DNA of 64,000 nt, from assembly GCA_036877525.1 (NCBI GenBank), contig JAZGTH010000099.1, positions 2,667,897 to 2,731,896 on the forward strand. Reading direction: 5' to 3'. Of this stretch, positions 27,401-39,500 are shown piece by piece; the first letter of the stretch is position 1, and each line of letters opens with the position of its first letter. Made by a program: the position numbers and the translations under genes. This DNA is from Chromobotia macracanthus. Taxonomy: Eukaryota > Chordata > Actinopteri > Cypriniformes > Botiidae. The notes beneath the pieces are model-generated. The model made no database searches and was not told where the DNA came from. It saw nothing but the letters and a program-made list of their open reading frames with translations.

Positions 27401-30400
27401 TACGTGTATCTATATGTGTTGTATGTGTTAATATATGTGTATATTAATAGGTAGTGTTGTATGTGTTTATAAGTGTGTGTGTGTGTAGTGGTGCATTAAA
27501 CACTGCCGTGTACTTCTAAAGTTTCGGCATCATTTAAGGATATTTCTGATGTAAATGATGTTCTTTGTGTGAGACGTGTTGAGTCTGAACACGCATGAGC
27601 GTGTGGTCTGATGTCATGCTAGATCTATGTTGTTTGTTTGACTGTGCCCAGTAGCACAGAGACACCGTGCTTAAACCCGTTCGATGATGACGAGGATGAA
27701 GAACCAGCGGTTCAGCAGCCCAAGAGCAGCCCAGTCAATATCACAAAAGAGGAAGTTATTGCCAAAACGTTGGTGAAGTCGAAAGCACCTGTTTTTGTTC
27801 TCTCTCTCTGTCTCTCCCTCTCTGTGTCTGTCTCTCTCTCACTGTCTCTGTCTCTCGACTCTTGGTCTTCAGGTGGCTGTTTGTTGTTCTGCATGGCTGA
27901 TCAGCGCACACACACAGTTTCTGCCTGTCTTTCAGTGAGTGTTCACACAAAGAGCTTTAGATGAGATCTTTGAGACAAGGCGAGAGGATTGTCTGTATAT
28001 TCAGGACGTGTCACGTGTAGAAACAGAATAAATGTGGATGCGTCACATGTTTGTGGATGTGTTCAGAATGCAGTGTACTCGCTACACTTTTTCTAAAGGG
28101 ACATGCAGCAACATACAACCATAAATGTTGCAAACATTTATGGTTGTATTATGCTCATTTGCAGTATGCTAATTTGTTGTCAGTCACAACAAGTTTAATT
28201 AAAAGACATTTGAGAAATAAGTACACCATTTAATTTAATCCAGTCAGAGCTGGAGGACACTGAATTGTGAAATGTACTTTTCTAAGCAGTACATTGTTGG
28301 ACTATGTTGGAATATGTATGACTGTTCACACTATCAAAATCAGATTTTTTTTGCTTACATGTGACCCAGATCTGTTTTTTACATGACATTGTGAACGGCA
28401 AAAACCACATGAATCCTGATCATTTTAATTCTGATTCTAAGCCACCACATGTGCTTCTAAACTGAATAAAGATCTGATGTTTCGCAATGCGACCTGAACA
28501 GTCATAACGGAATTTATACGACTTTTACTTCATTCTAGATCGGCACACGTCAGATAAATTACAGTAATATCATATATTCTGTTTTCCATGTTTAATATTT
28601 TTTCTGTTTTCTGTATTTTGTTTCATTATATGTAAAGCGGCTTGCAAGCAATGCAACATTGTAAAATGCACTATAGAAATAAAACTGTATGGAATGGAAT
28701 TAAATGGTACATACTACCGCGTAGATGTTTAATCATCATAACATGGAGGGGAGCAGTGGGATCAGTCGGTGGGGTAAGGTCAGTCAGTCGGTGGTGTGAG
28801 ATCAGTCGGTGGTGTGAGATCAGTCGGTGGTGTGAGATCAGTCGGTGGTGTGAGATCAGTCGGTGGTGTGAGATCAGTTGGTGGAGGGACAGTAAAGTGT
28901 TAAAGTTAATCAGCATTTGGGCTGACAGCTCATAAAAGCAGAACTTTAAATTTTAGCCTCTGTTTCCAGGCAATGCAACGCAACTCTTACACACTTTCTC
29001 AGGAAGTGTGTTGTCGCGAGAGTGTATTGGAGAGGCGCTGGCAGATATAATTAAAAGTTGCCCTTGACATCCTGAAATTGTGCATGTGTCTATATCAGTG
29101 AATTTATTCACATCACTGTCTTATCCCTCCTCCGTCTCCGCATCCACACACTCCTCTGTACAGAAACAGCAGCCATTGTGCCGCAAAGTGCCATTGTTAA
29201 AAGTTTTTCTCCTGATCCTCGTTCTTTTTAATCATTTTCACGTGAACTTTCTGGTTTCCGTTACATATTGTCTTATAAATGTAAGAACTTCCATTGCCCC
29301 ATAATTACTTAGTATGACAGCATGCTGCGTGACATCTTATGCTATGTTATGTTGTTCTTGTGAGCATATGATTCAGTTCAGGACCATGTCCAGTTCACAC
29401 CGGAATCGAATATGAGCCATGTTTTCAAATATAATGTGAACAGCCAAACAAAGAATTGGATCTGACTGAAAAATCTGAATTGAGCATTAGAACTTGCAGT
29501 CTCAGTGTAGTCTGTTTCATGCATACTTCAGACATAGGAAGTGCAGTATGCTACTAACATAGTGCTTGTGGTTGTTACATTTTGTGTTCTGTTACTGTTC
29601 GCCCACAGGTGGGAATGTGACTAACTGCATCCACGTTCTGTTTTCCTGCTTTGCTTGTATATGCCTCACACAGGTCTGAGTTAAAGGATATGTCCACCCC
29701 AAAAGGAACATTTCCTAATAATTTACTCACTCACATGTCATCCAAGATGTTTGTTTTTTTCAGTCATAAAAAGAAATTGTTCTTGAGGAAATGTTGCAGG
29801 AGTTTTTTTTCCATCTGATGCAGTTTATAAGGGCTCATCATTCTGAAGGTCCAAAATAAAGTTTCTATGCAGCTTCAGTTGGCTCCTCTTAACCCAAGCT
29901 GACGAATAAGCAAAATGATCAGCCATTTTTGGAAAAAATAAACATTAACATTTTTTTAAACTACAAATGAACACATTTTCAATTGGGGTGAACCTATCCC
30001 TTAACAAACATGTATAGAATCAGATGAACACTTATGGTTCACATGTTGGTTTGCAGAGCTGTTTTAGGCATGCATGTTTGTCTGTCTTTTGGTTAATGAT
30101 ACTACTTTTGCTGCTTGTTTTGGGTTGAAGTCTTTTTGTAAAGGTGTCATGCACACACAGTTGTTCAGAAGTTTATGTACCGTCCCCCTGTAGAATCCAC
30201 ATGACGTTTCAGATCTCATGAAAATGTTCCACAACACAACATAAGAAGTCCAATGATACATGTATGTAAATATTTAAAATTGCTGCCATTTTAGGATCTC
30301 TCTAAAAAGACAACAACAAACACCCTGTGGATTCTGGAAGGGGTGTGTAAACTATGTGCGCTTCATTTGTCTTGTTTCCTGTTCTCCCACCATCAGCAAT

Positions 30401-30997
30401 GTGGAGAAATCTCCTGATTGGTCGGATGGGGAAACAGGGAATCCATTCACCAGCTCGAATGTCAGCAGCAACCCATTTGAAGACGAGCCATCTTCGCCTG
30501 ATGCTGTGTCCGTTCCTGTGCGGGCCCTGTACGACTATGAGGGACAGGAGCAGGATGAGTTGAGTTTTAAAGCAGGTGAGACTTGGGTGGATAAGCAACT
30601 TTCAAAGGCTTTGCAAAATACACACACCTGTGAGCAAATGGCGGTTAAATTCTATAGTCATATTATTATTAATAGTAATTAATATTTTAATTATAATAGT
30701 AATTAATAATTAATTAATATTATTAATCACAGTTCAACATACTAATTATGTTGAACTGTGATTTTACTGTGCTTTTACCTTGTCTACTATAGTAAAATCA
30801 CTGTATTCCAGCTGTAACTGACTGTTTGGCACCTGCTGTAATTTTTGGAAGAATGTTTGAATTTTCCTCATCTGTCTGTTTTTACAGGAGAGGAATTCAC
30901 TAAGATCGGCTTGGAGGACGAGCAGGGCTGGTGTAAAGGCCGTCTGATGGATGGGACCATTGGACTCTATCCAGCCAATTATGTAGAGGACATTTAG
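21437..30997 (+). CDS. pacsin2: PACSIN2 / syndapin-2, F-BAR and SH3 endocytic adaptor (ten coding exons, 474 aa)
   Basis: Coding exons: 21437-21490, 21573-21729, 23949-24184, 24933-25085, 25399-25574, 26383-26503, 26848-26969, 27652-27768, 30397-30575, 30888-30997. Phases agree throughout and the total is 1425 nt with TAG; human PACSIN2 has 486 aa. The ATG follows an acceptor at 21434 and opens MSDFNDSLTDVSSESFWE. Aa 19-300 form the F-BAR domain ([57 protein letters not shown]). The linker carries NRTLSRRE (Ser310, aligned with the human PKC site Ser313) and three NPF motifs (about aa 348, 394, 404), the EHD-binding signature; three NPFs favour PACSIN2 over PACSIN1 or PACSIN3. Aa 419-474 are the SH3 (ALYDYEG, DEQGWCKGR, GLYPANYVEDI), which binds dynamin, N-WASP and synaptojanin. 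The protein bends membranes in endocytosis and caveolae. The donors of the third coding exon (GTTTGA) and of the 27652 exon (GTTGGT) are weak. Confidence 0.95.
21822..21859. repeat. Perfect 16-bp hairpin in PACSIN2 intron
   Basis: TTTTGTACAATTAAAA (21822-21837) and TTTTAATTGTACAAAA (21844-21859) are exact reverse complements with a 6-base loop. The sequence is AT-rich and there is no flanking target duplication that I can see. Confidence 0.8.
23224..23356. repeat. Three-copy degenerate minisatellite
   Basis: A unit of roughly 50 bp with the order CAGTTC(A/G)G(G/A)TGCTTGC then TGTGG(C/T)(A/G)TGC occurs three times, with GGGAGC(C/T) linkers. The last copy forms a short palindrome, TTCGGATGC ... 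GCATCCGAA. The open frame across it is incidental. Confidence 0.6.
23581..23745. mobile_element. MITE with GGGGTGT termini in PACSIN2 intron
   Basis: Starts AGGGGTGTCCAAACTCAGTT and ends TGTACACCCCTG, so the ends are inverted (AGGGGTGT / ACACCCCT). Internal GAAGTTTAGCTCCAACTTGC is mirrored by GGGTTGAAGCTAAACACTG. This matches the widespread teleost repeat beginning AGGGGTGTCCAAACTC. It has no coding capacity. Confidence 0.65.
26821..26836 (+). repeat. (GT)8 tract at the acceptor of the 26848 PACSIN2 exon
   Basis: Eight GT dinucleotides end 11 bases before the exon at 26848; the acceptor reads TTTGCGATGTAG. A usual pyrimidine tract is lacking, so the UG repeat occupies its place in the transcript. 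UG repeats at 3' splice sites bind TDP-43 and CELF proteins, as known for CFTR exon 9. Confidence 0.8.
27360..27485. repeat. TG/TA low-complexity tract
   Basis: Degenerate TATGTGT and TATATGTG repeats in the intron before the 27652 exon, with no unit longer than about 10 bp conserved. Confidence 0.7.
27797..27857 (+). repeat. CT-rich pyrimidine tract downstream of a cassette exon
   Basis: About 60 bases of CTCTCT/TGTCTC repeats on the sense strand begin roughly 30 bases after the weak donor at 27769 and end near CTTGGTCTTCAG (27869-27872). The composition fits PTB-binding sequence and also looks like a 3' splice site. Open frames across the tract on both strands are artefacts. Confidence 0.7.
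28113..28149. repeat. Perfect 17-bp hairpin with a 3-base loop
   Basis: ATACAACCATAAATGTT (28113-28129) and AACATTTATGGTTGTAT (28133-28149) are exact reverse complements around the loop GCA. It lies in the long PACSIN2 intron 27769-30396. Confidence 0.85.
28760..28888. repeat. 18-bp minisatellite, about seven copies
   Basis: The unit ATCAGTCGGTGGTGTGAG is repeated exactly four times from 28801 to 28872. A longer 22-bp variant, a GGGGTAAG variant and a final TTGGTGGAGGG variant flank these. Because 18 is divisible by three, frames stay open on both strands and give six-residue protein repeats with no evidence of being coding. Confidence 0.9.
29691..30004. mobile_element. TTAA-flanked MITE in PACSIN2 intron
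   Basis: The left end TTAAAGGATATGTCCACCCC and the right end GGGGTGAACCTATCCCTTAA are imperfect inverted repeats (16 of 20 positions pair) closing on TTAA. About 314 bp, with no transposase frame. It belongs to the common otophysan TTAAAGGGATAGTTCACCC repeat type. TTAA ends suggest a piggyBac-like origin, but this is unproven. Confidence 0.7.
30725..30763. repeat. Perfect 17-bp hairpin with a 5-base loop
   Basis: AATCACAGTTCAACATA (30725-30741) and TATGTTGAACTGTGATT (30747-30763) are exact reverse complements with loop CTAAT, in the last PACSIN2 intron. It directly follows an AT-only run of ATTAATTA-type repeats (30660-30724). Confidence 0.85.
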
Positions 30998-32790
30998 TGA
31001 CAGTTATAGATGTGAGATTGTGTCTCGCTGGCCCTTATAGCAAAGCTCATCTGACTAATTGACCTGTGCTTTTCCAGGAACAGTCAGTCCTTCAAATGCT
31101 CTAAAGCCTGTAGCTTCCAGTCAAACATTCTGTACAAACCCCAGATCAGCATGATAGGGAATCCTGCCAACCTTAGTCCTCGTGTTGGTATCCAAACATT
31201 TATTGGCCTATTGTAAATCCTGAATACATCACACATCATTTAGCAGTAAATTAGCAAACTGTACACTTATATCAACACATTTTTATAGCAAGTAACACTT
31301 AAATATTATAATTATTTTTATTATGTTATAATAAAATTACAATAGAAAAGAAAATTCCTAGTTGGAACAATAAACTGATTCACAAAGAGAAGTGCCAGTC
31401 ACTATAAACTATAACATTCATAATTATATTCATAGTTACAGTTCCTTACAAAGCACCAAGTTTACAAAGAACAATCATATTCATTCATAATCATATTCAT
31501 CACCCATTTGGCATTCCTTATACAAAGGAAAAGCAGCTGTGCATCTTTTGCTGAGAATCCACAGATTGATGGTGAAGAATAGCTGCACTCAGGGTTCAAG
31601 GCTTCCAGTTTTAAAAATACATTTTTATGAATACTTGTTTGTTTTTAGAGAAGTATGTGTAAAACCAGACACATATTACTAGTCTAAATGATTTTATTAC
31701 CTTTATCTCCTTTACACTTGAGATCATTGACTGAGCAAAGCAGGAGAATCAATATTTCTGTTCTAAGACAAAATTAACCCACTTATAGTTTGGCATCCAG
31801 TCAGGGCAACACAAAGCTCATCAGTAAATCTTACCTGCTCTGACCTCAGAGACCACAGACTCTGTGTTGTATTGCCTTATCTTTATTTGTCTGTTGTTAT
31901 TTAGGAACAAAGTTTCTCACATTCGGCTCTATTTGTCAGCACTGGACAACTTGCTGTAGTTTCATAGTAGAACATATGAATATTTTGTAATAAAAATATA
32001 TATATGTATATTCAATATCAATCACAAAGTAAAAAAAATTAAATAGCTGTGTAGATTTGAACATGTATATAGCAATAATCTACATATATGAAATTTCTGA
32101 ATTCTACTTTTAATATGGAAGACTGTTCTTGTATATGCCACAAGTGCTTTGACACTTTTCCAGTGCACAAATGCTGTGATTCAGAAAGAGAATGTACGTT
32201 ATGGCATATGAATGTTATAAATTTTTGTTTTTTGGTTGTATATATAAGATTTGACACCTTAACCCATCCCGTTCTCTCAGGTGGTCAATGCAGTGAGTCT
32301 GAAAGCCAAGCAATATTGTGTGTATGTGTGTGCATCTGCCCTGAGGTTTTCTCATAAGCTCCTCATGAGCTGTGCTGTAATAAAACCGAGACATTTAAAC
32401 TGAGTGAATGAATTGAACATTGCTGTAGGTGTTTGCTTTGTTACATCACATTTTTTATCTTGTCAAGCTGGCAATAAATACATTGAATTTAAGTTTGCTG
32501 AACTATCTAACAATACCCTCGTAACAGACTTGTTGGTTGTTGGAGGATCCTCTTTCTGGTTTGGTAATTGCATTAACGTAACTAGCCATATTGCAAAGAG
32601 CTAGTCCAGTGTCTGCCTGACCGGAGCTATTGTGTTTTTCTCTGGGGGGGAGAGGGGCATATATCACGATGGCTGTCACGTCTGTCTTGTCGAGTGCAGT
32701 AGCACTGAGAACAGCATTTTACACACTTTAATCTCCTTTATTTTCCAAATATAATAATGTGTACTATGTCTGTAATGTGTACCGAACCGA
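30998..32790 (+). other. pacsin2: PACSIN2 3' UTR and downstream DNA
   Basis: Non-coding. AATAAA-type signals occur near 31369, 32390 and 32474, so the 3' UTR could be about 0.4-1.5 kb. The short frames at 32039-32604 have no recognisable content. Confidence 0.45.
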
Positions 32791-32795
32791 AAGCC

Positions 32796-32821
32796 TATAT
32801 ATATATATATATATATATATG
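32796..32821. repeat. (AT)n microsatellite
   Basis: An uninterrupted TA/AT run of about 26 bases, likely length-polymorphic. Confidence 0.9.
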
Positions 32822-32989
32822 CACATGCCTCTTGAGTCAGTTCAGGAAGCAGTGTTATGATTGGTGAATCAAAAACTCAATGCAATTGGCTAAAGAGGAC
32901 TTACCCAAAAAAGGGTGTGAATCTCAACTTGTCGGGAAGCTCTCAGAAAAACCCCACACAAAAATTCAAAGCTATCTGTGCACGTGTGA

Positions 32990-33115
32990 TGATTTGTAGA
33001 TTATGAATCTGATTTTGTGTATTTATGAATCATATTTTGAGTTTACAAATCTGATTTTGTACATGTGAATCGTGCTGTGCATTTATGAATTATATTTTGT
33101 AAATGTATGATGGTA
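32990..33115. repeat. Degenerate repeat of ATGAATC(T/A)-ATTTTG units
   Basis: ATTATGAATCTGATTTTGTG, ATTTATGAATCATATTTTGA, TTACAAATCTGATTTTGTAC and ATTTATGAATTATATTTTGT recur with a period of about 25-30 bp. Confidence 0.65.
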
Positions 33116-36100
33116 GTGAACTGGACTCCAGCTGCGCTGTATGCACGTGGGTGGCAATGCTGGGGCAGTGAGTGTCATGTGACCTGTTACTAACCCACAT
33201 TAGTTTAAGCATGTTAACAAAAGTTGATATTTATGTAAAATATTGTTTTATTCAGGTGTTGATGTCCAACGCTATGCAGTTTTTAAATTCAAAAATATTA
33301 ATAGTAATTTAAAAATATTAATATAACAGTTTTGTAACTGCTGTAAACTGTGGTCCCTGAACACTAACTACGTCACATGGTCTATTGGGTTGTCATCTTG
33401 CTTCTGCGTGCTTGTTTCATGCAGAGTAACTTGCTGTAACGCCAGCGCAGCCAACACAGCACAGAGCTCAGACATGTACTGTACTGTAACACAGAGCTCA
33501 GAAATACACTGTACTGTACTGTAACACAGAGCTCAGACATACACTGTACTGTACTGTACTGTACTGTAACACAGAGCTCAGACATACACTGTACTGTACT
33601 GTACTGTACTGTAACACAGAGCTCAGACATACACTGTACTGTACTGTACTGTACTGTAACACAGAGCTCAGAAATACACTGTACTGTACTGTACTGTAAC
33701 ACAGAGCTCAGACATACACTGTACTGTACTGTAACAGAGCTCAGACATACACTGTACTGTACTGTAACACAGAGCTCAGACATACACTGTACTGTACTGT
33801 AACAGAGCTCAGACATACACTGTACTGTACTGTAACACAGAGCTCAGACATACACTGTACTGTACTGTAACAGAGCTCAGACATACACTGTACTGTACTG
33901 TAACACAGAGCTCAGACATACACTTATTACTGCTCAATACACTGTACTGTACTGTAACAGAGCTCAGACATACACTGTACTGTACTGTAACAGAGCTCAG
34001 ACATACACTGTACTGTACTGTAACACAGAGCTCAGACATACACTGTACTGTACTGTAACAGAGCTCAGACATACACTGTACTGTACTGTAACAGAGCTCA
34101 GACATACACTGTACTGTACTGTAACACAGAGCTCAGACATACACTGTACTGTACTGTAACAGAGCTCAGACATACACTGTACTGTACTGTAACAGAGCTC
34201 AGACATACACTGTACTGTACTGTAACACAGAGCTCAGGCATACACTGTACTGTACTGTAACAGAGCTCAGACATACACTGTACTGTACTGTACTGTAACA
34301 CAGAGCTCAGGCATACACTGTACTGTACTGTAACAGAGCTCAGGCATACACTGTACTGTACTGTAACACAGAGCTCAGGCATACACTGTACTGTACTGTA
34401 ACAGAGCTCAGACATACACTGTACTGTACTGTAACACAGAGCTCAGGCATACACTGTACTGTACTGTAACACAGAGCTCAGACATACACTGTACTGTACT
34501 GTAACACAGAGCTCAGGCATACACTGTACTGTACTGTAACACAGAGCTCAGGCATACACTGTACTGTACTGTAACACAGAGCTCAGGCATACACTGTACT
34601 GTACTGTAACACAGAGCTCAGGCATACACTGTACTGTACTGTACTGTAACACAGAGCTCAGGCATACACTGTACTGTACTGTAACACAGAGCTCAGACAT
34701 ACACTGTACTGTACTGTAACACAGAGCTCAGACATACACTGTACTGTACTGTAACACAGAGCTCAGACATACACTGTACTGTACTGTACTGTAACACAGA
34801 GCTCAGACATACACTGTACTGTACTGTAACACAGAGCTCAGACATACACTGTACTGTACTGTACTGTAACACAGAGCTCAGACATACACTGTACTGTACT
34901 GTAACACAGAGCTCAGACATACACTGTACTGTACTTTACTGTAACACAGAGCTCAGACATACACTGTACTGTACTGTAACACAGCGCTCAGACATACACT
35001 GTACTGTACTGTAACAAAGCTCAGACATACACTGTACTGTACTGTAACACAGAGCTCAGAAATACACTGTACTGTACTGTAACACAGAGCTCAGACATAC
35101 ACTGTACTGTACTGTAACAGAGCTCAGACATGCACTGTACTGTACTTTACTGTAACACAGAGCTCAGACATGCACTGTACTGTACTGTAACAGAGCTCAG
35201 ACATACACTGTGCTGTACTGTACTGTAACACAGAGCTCAGACATACACTGTACTGTACTGTAACACAGAGCTCAGACATACACTGTACTGTACTGTAACA
35301 CAGAGCTCAGACATACACTGTACTGTACTGTAACACAGAGCTCAGACATACACTGTACTGTACTGTAACAGAGCTCAGACATACACTGTGCTGTACTGTG
35401 CTGTAACACAGAGCTCAGACATACACTGTGCTGTACTGTGCTGTAACACAGAGCTCAGACATACACTGTACTGTACTGTAACAGAGCTCAGACATACACT
35501 GTACTGTAACAGAGCTCAGACATACACTGTACTGTACTGTAAAACAGAGCTCAGACATACACTGTACTGTACTGTAACACAGAGCTCAGACATACACTGT
35601 ACTGTACTGTAACAGAGCTCAGACATACACTGTGCTGTACTGTACTGTAACAGAGCTCAGACATACACTGTGCTGTACTGTACTGTAACACAGAGCTCAG
35701 ACATGTACTGTACTGTAACACAGAGCTCAGACATACACTGTACTGTAACAGAGCTCAGACATACACTGTACTGTAACAGAGCTCAGACATACACTGTACT
35801 GTACTGTAACAGAGCTCAGACATACACTGTACTGTACTGTAACAGAGCTCAGACATACACTGTACTGTACTGTAACAGAGCTCAGACATACACTGTACTG
35901 TACTGTAACACAGAGCTCAGACATACACTGTACTGTACTGTAACACAGAGCTCAGACATACACTGTACTGTACTGTAACACAGAGCTCAGACATACACTG
36001 TACTGTACTGTAACACAGAGCTCAGACATACACTGTACTGTACTGTACTGTAACACAGAGCTCAGACATACAATGTACTGTACTGTAACACAGAGCTCAG

Positions 36101-36564
36101 ACATACACTGTACTGTACTGTAACACAGAGCTCAGACATACACTGTACTGTACTGTACTGTAACACAGAGCTCAGACATACACTGTACTGTACTGTACTG
36201 TAACACAGAGCTCAGACATACACTGTACTGTACTGTACTGTAACACAGAGCTCAGACATACACTGTACTGTACTGTAACACAGAGCTCAGACATACACTG
36301 TACTGTACTGTAACAGAGCTCAGACATACACTGTACTGTACTGTACTGTAACACAGAGCTCAGGCATACACTGTACTGTACTGTACTGTAACACAGAGCT
36401 CAGGCATACACTGTACTGTACTGTAACACAGAGCTCAGACATACACTGTACTGTACTGTAACACAGAGCTCAGACATACACTGTACTGTACTGTAACAGA
36501 GCTCAGACATACACTGTACTGTACTGTAACACAGAGCTCAGACATACACTGTACTGTACTGTAA

Positions 36565-39500
36565 CACAGCGCTCAGACATACACTGTACTGTACTGTAAC
36601 ACAGCGCTCAGACATACACTGTACTGTACTGTAACACAGAGCTCAGAAATACACTGTACTGTACTGTAACACAGAGCTCAGACATACACTGTACTGTACT
36701 GTAACACAGAGCTCAGACATGCACTGTACTGTACTTTACTGTAACACAGAGCTCAGACATACACTGTACTGTACTGTAACACAGAGCTCAGACATACACT
36801 GTACTGTACTGTAACACAGAGCTCAGACATACACTGTACTGTACTGTAACAGAGCTCAGACATACACTGTACTGTACTGTAACAGAGCTCAGACATACAC
36901 TGTGCTGTACTGTACTGTAACACAGAGCTCAGGCATACACTGTACTGTACTGTAACAGAGCTCAGGCATACACTGTACTGTACTGTAACAGAGCTCAGAC
37001 ATACACTGTGCTGTACTGTACTGTAACACAGAGCTCAGGCATACACTGTACTGTACTGTACTGTAACACAGAGCTCAGACATACACTGTACTGTACTGTA
37101 ACACAGAGCTCAGACATACACTGTACTGTACTGTAACACAGAGCTCAGGCATACACTGTACTGTACTGTACTGTAACACAGAGCTCAGGCATACACTGTA
37201 CTGTACTGTAACAGAGCTCAGACATACACTGTACTGTACTGTAACACAGAGCTCAGGCATACACTGTACTGTACTGTAACACAGAGCTCAGACATACACT
37301 GTACTGTACTGTAACACAGAGCTCAGACATACACTGTACTGTACTGTAACACAGAGCTCAGGCATACACTGTACTGTACTACACTGTAACACAGAGCTCA
37401 GGCATACACTGTACTGTACTGTAACACAGAGCTCAGACATACACTGTACTGTACTGTACTGTAACACAGAGCTCAGGCATACACTGTACTGTACTGTACT
37501 GTAACACAGAGCTCAGACATACACTGTACTGTACTGTAACACAGAGCTCAGAAATACACTGTACTGTACTGTAACACAGAGCTCAGACATACACTGTACT
37601 GTACTGTAACACAGAGCTCAGACATACACTGTACTGTACTGTACTGTAACACAGACCTCAGGCATACACTGTACTGTACTGTAATACAGAGCTCAGACAT
37701 ACACTGTACTGTACTGTAACACAGAGCTCAGGCATACACTGTACTGTACTACACTGTAACACAGAGCTCAGACATACACTGTACTGTACTGTAACACAGA
37801 GCTCAGACATACACTGTACTGTACTGTACTGTAACACAGAGCTCAGACATACACTGTACTGTACTGTACTGTACTGTAACACAGAGCTCAGACATACACT
37901 GTACTGTACTGTAACACAGAGCTCAGACATACACTGTACTGTACTGTACTGTAACAGAGCTCAGACATACACTGTACTGTACTGTACTGTAACACAGAGC
38001 TCAGGCATACACTGTACTGTACTGTAACACAGAACTCAGGCATACACTGTACTGTACTGTACTGTAACACAGAGCTCAGACATACACTGTACTGTACTGT
38101 AACACAGAGCTCAGGCATACACTCTACTGTACTGTACTGTAACAGAGCTCAGACATACACTGTACTGTACTGTAACAGAGCTCAGACATACACTGTGCTG
38201 TACTGTACTGTAACACAGAGCTCAGACATACACTGTACTGTACTGTAACACAGAGCTCAGACATACACTGTACTGTAACAGAGCTCAGACATACACTGTA
38301 CTGTACTGTAACAGAGCTCAGACATACACTGTACTGTACTGTACTGTAACAGAGCTCAGACATACACTGTACTGTACTGTAACAGAGCTCAGACATACAC
38401 TGTACTGTACTGTAACACAGAGCTCAGACATACACTGTACTGTACTGTAACACAGAGCTCAGACATACACTGTACTGTACTGTAACACAGAGCTCAGACA
38501 TACACTGTACTGTACTGTAACACAGAGCTCAGACATACACTGTACTGTACTGTACTGTAACAGAGCTCAGGCATACACTGTACTATACTGTACTGTAACA
38601 CAGAGCTCAGGCATACACTGTACTGTACTGTAATACAGAGCTCAGACATACACTGTACTGTACTGTAACACAGAGCTCAGACATACACTGTACTGTACTG
38701 TAACACAGAGCTCAGACATACACTGTACTGTACTGTACTGTAACACAGAGCTCAGACATACACTGTACTGTACTGTACTGTACTGTAACACAGAGCTCAG
38801 ACATACACTGTACTGTACTGTAACACAGAGCTCAGACATACACTGTACTGTACTGTACTGTAACAGAGCTCAGACATACACTGTACTGTACTGTACTGTA
38901 ACACAGAGCTCAGGCATACACTGTACTGTACTGTAACACAGAACTCAGGCATACACTGTACTGTACTGTACTGTACTGTAACACAGAGCTCAGACATACA
39001 CTGTACTGTACTGTAACACAGAGCTCAGGCATACACTCTACTGTACTGTACTGTAACAGAGCTCAGACATACACTGTACTGTACTGTAACAGAGCTCAGA
39101 CATACACTGTACTGTACTGTAACACAGAGCTCAGACATACACTGTACTGTACTGTAACAGAGCTCAGACATACACTGTACTGTACTGTAACACAGAGCTC
39201 AGACATACACTGTACTGTACTGTACTGTAACAGAGCTCAGACATACACTGTACTGTACTGTAACAGAGCTCAGACATACACTGTACTGTACTGTACTGTA
39301 ACACAGAGCTCAGACATAACTTACTGTACTGTACTGTAACACAGAGCTCAGACATACACTGTACTGTACTGTAACACAGAGCTCAGACATACACTGTACT
39401 GTACTGTAACACAGAGCTCAGACATACACTGTACTGTACTGTAACAGAGCTCAGGCATACACTGTACTATACTGTACTGTAACACAGAGCTCAGGCATAC

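Noticed and set aside
27769..27773. Alternative donor GTGAAG at 27773 for the PACSIN2 cassette exon
   Set aside because: It looks stronger than GTTGGT but leaves phase 0, which does not join the clear acceptor at 30397; it would need a poor acceptor a few bases further in.
27712..27950. Ser/Leu-rich and Arg/Glu-rich frames over the CT tract
   Set aside because: Read-through of a PACSIN2 exon into a pyrimidine tract, or its complement; no coding evidence.
28642..28935. Frames with RWCEIS / HHRLIS repeats
   Set aside because: Direct product of the 18-bp minisatellite.
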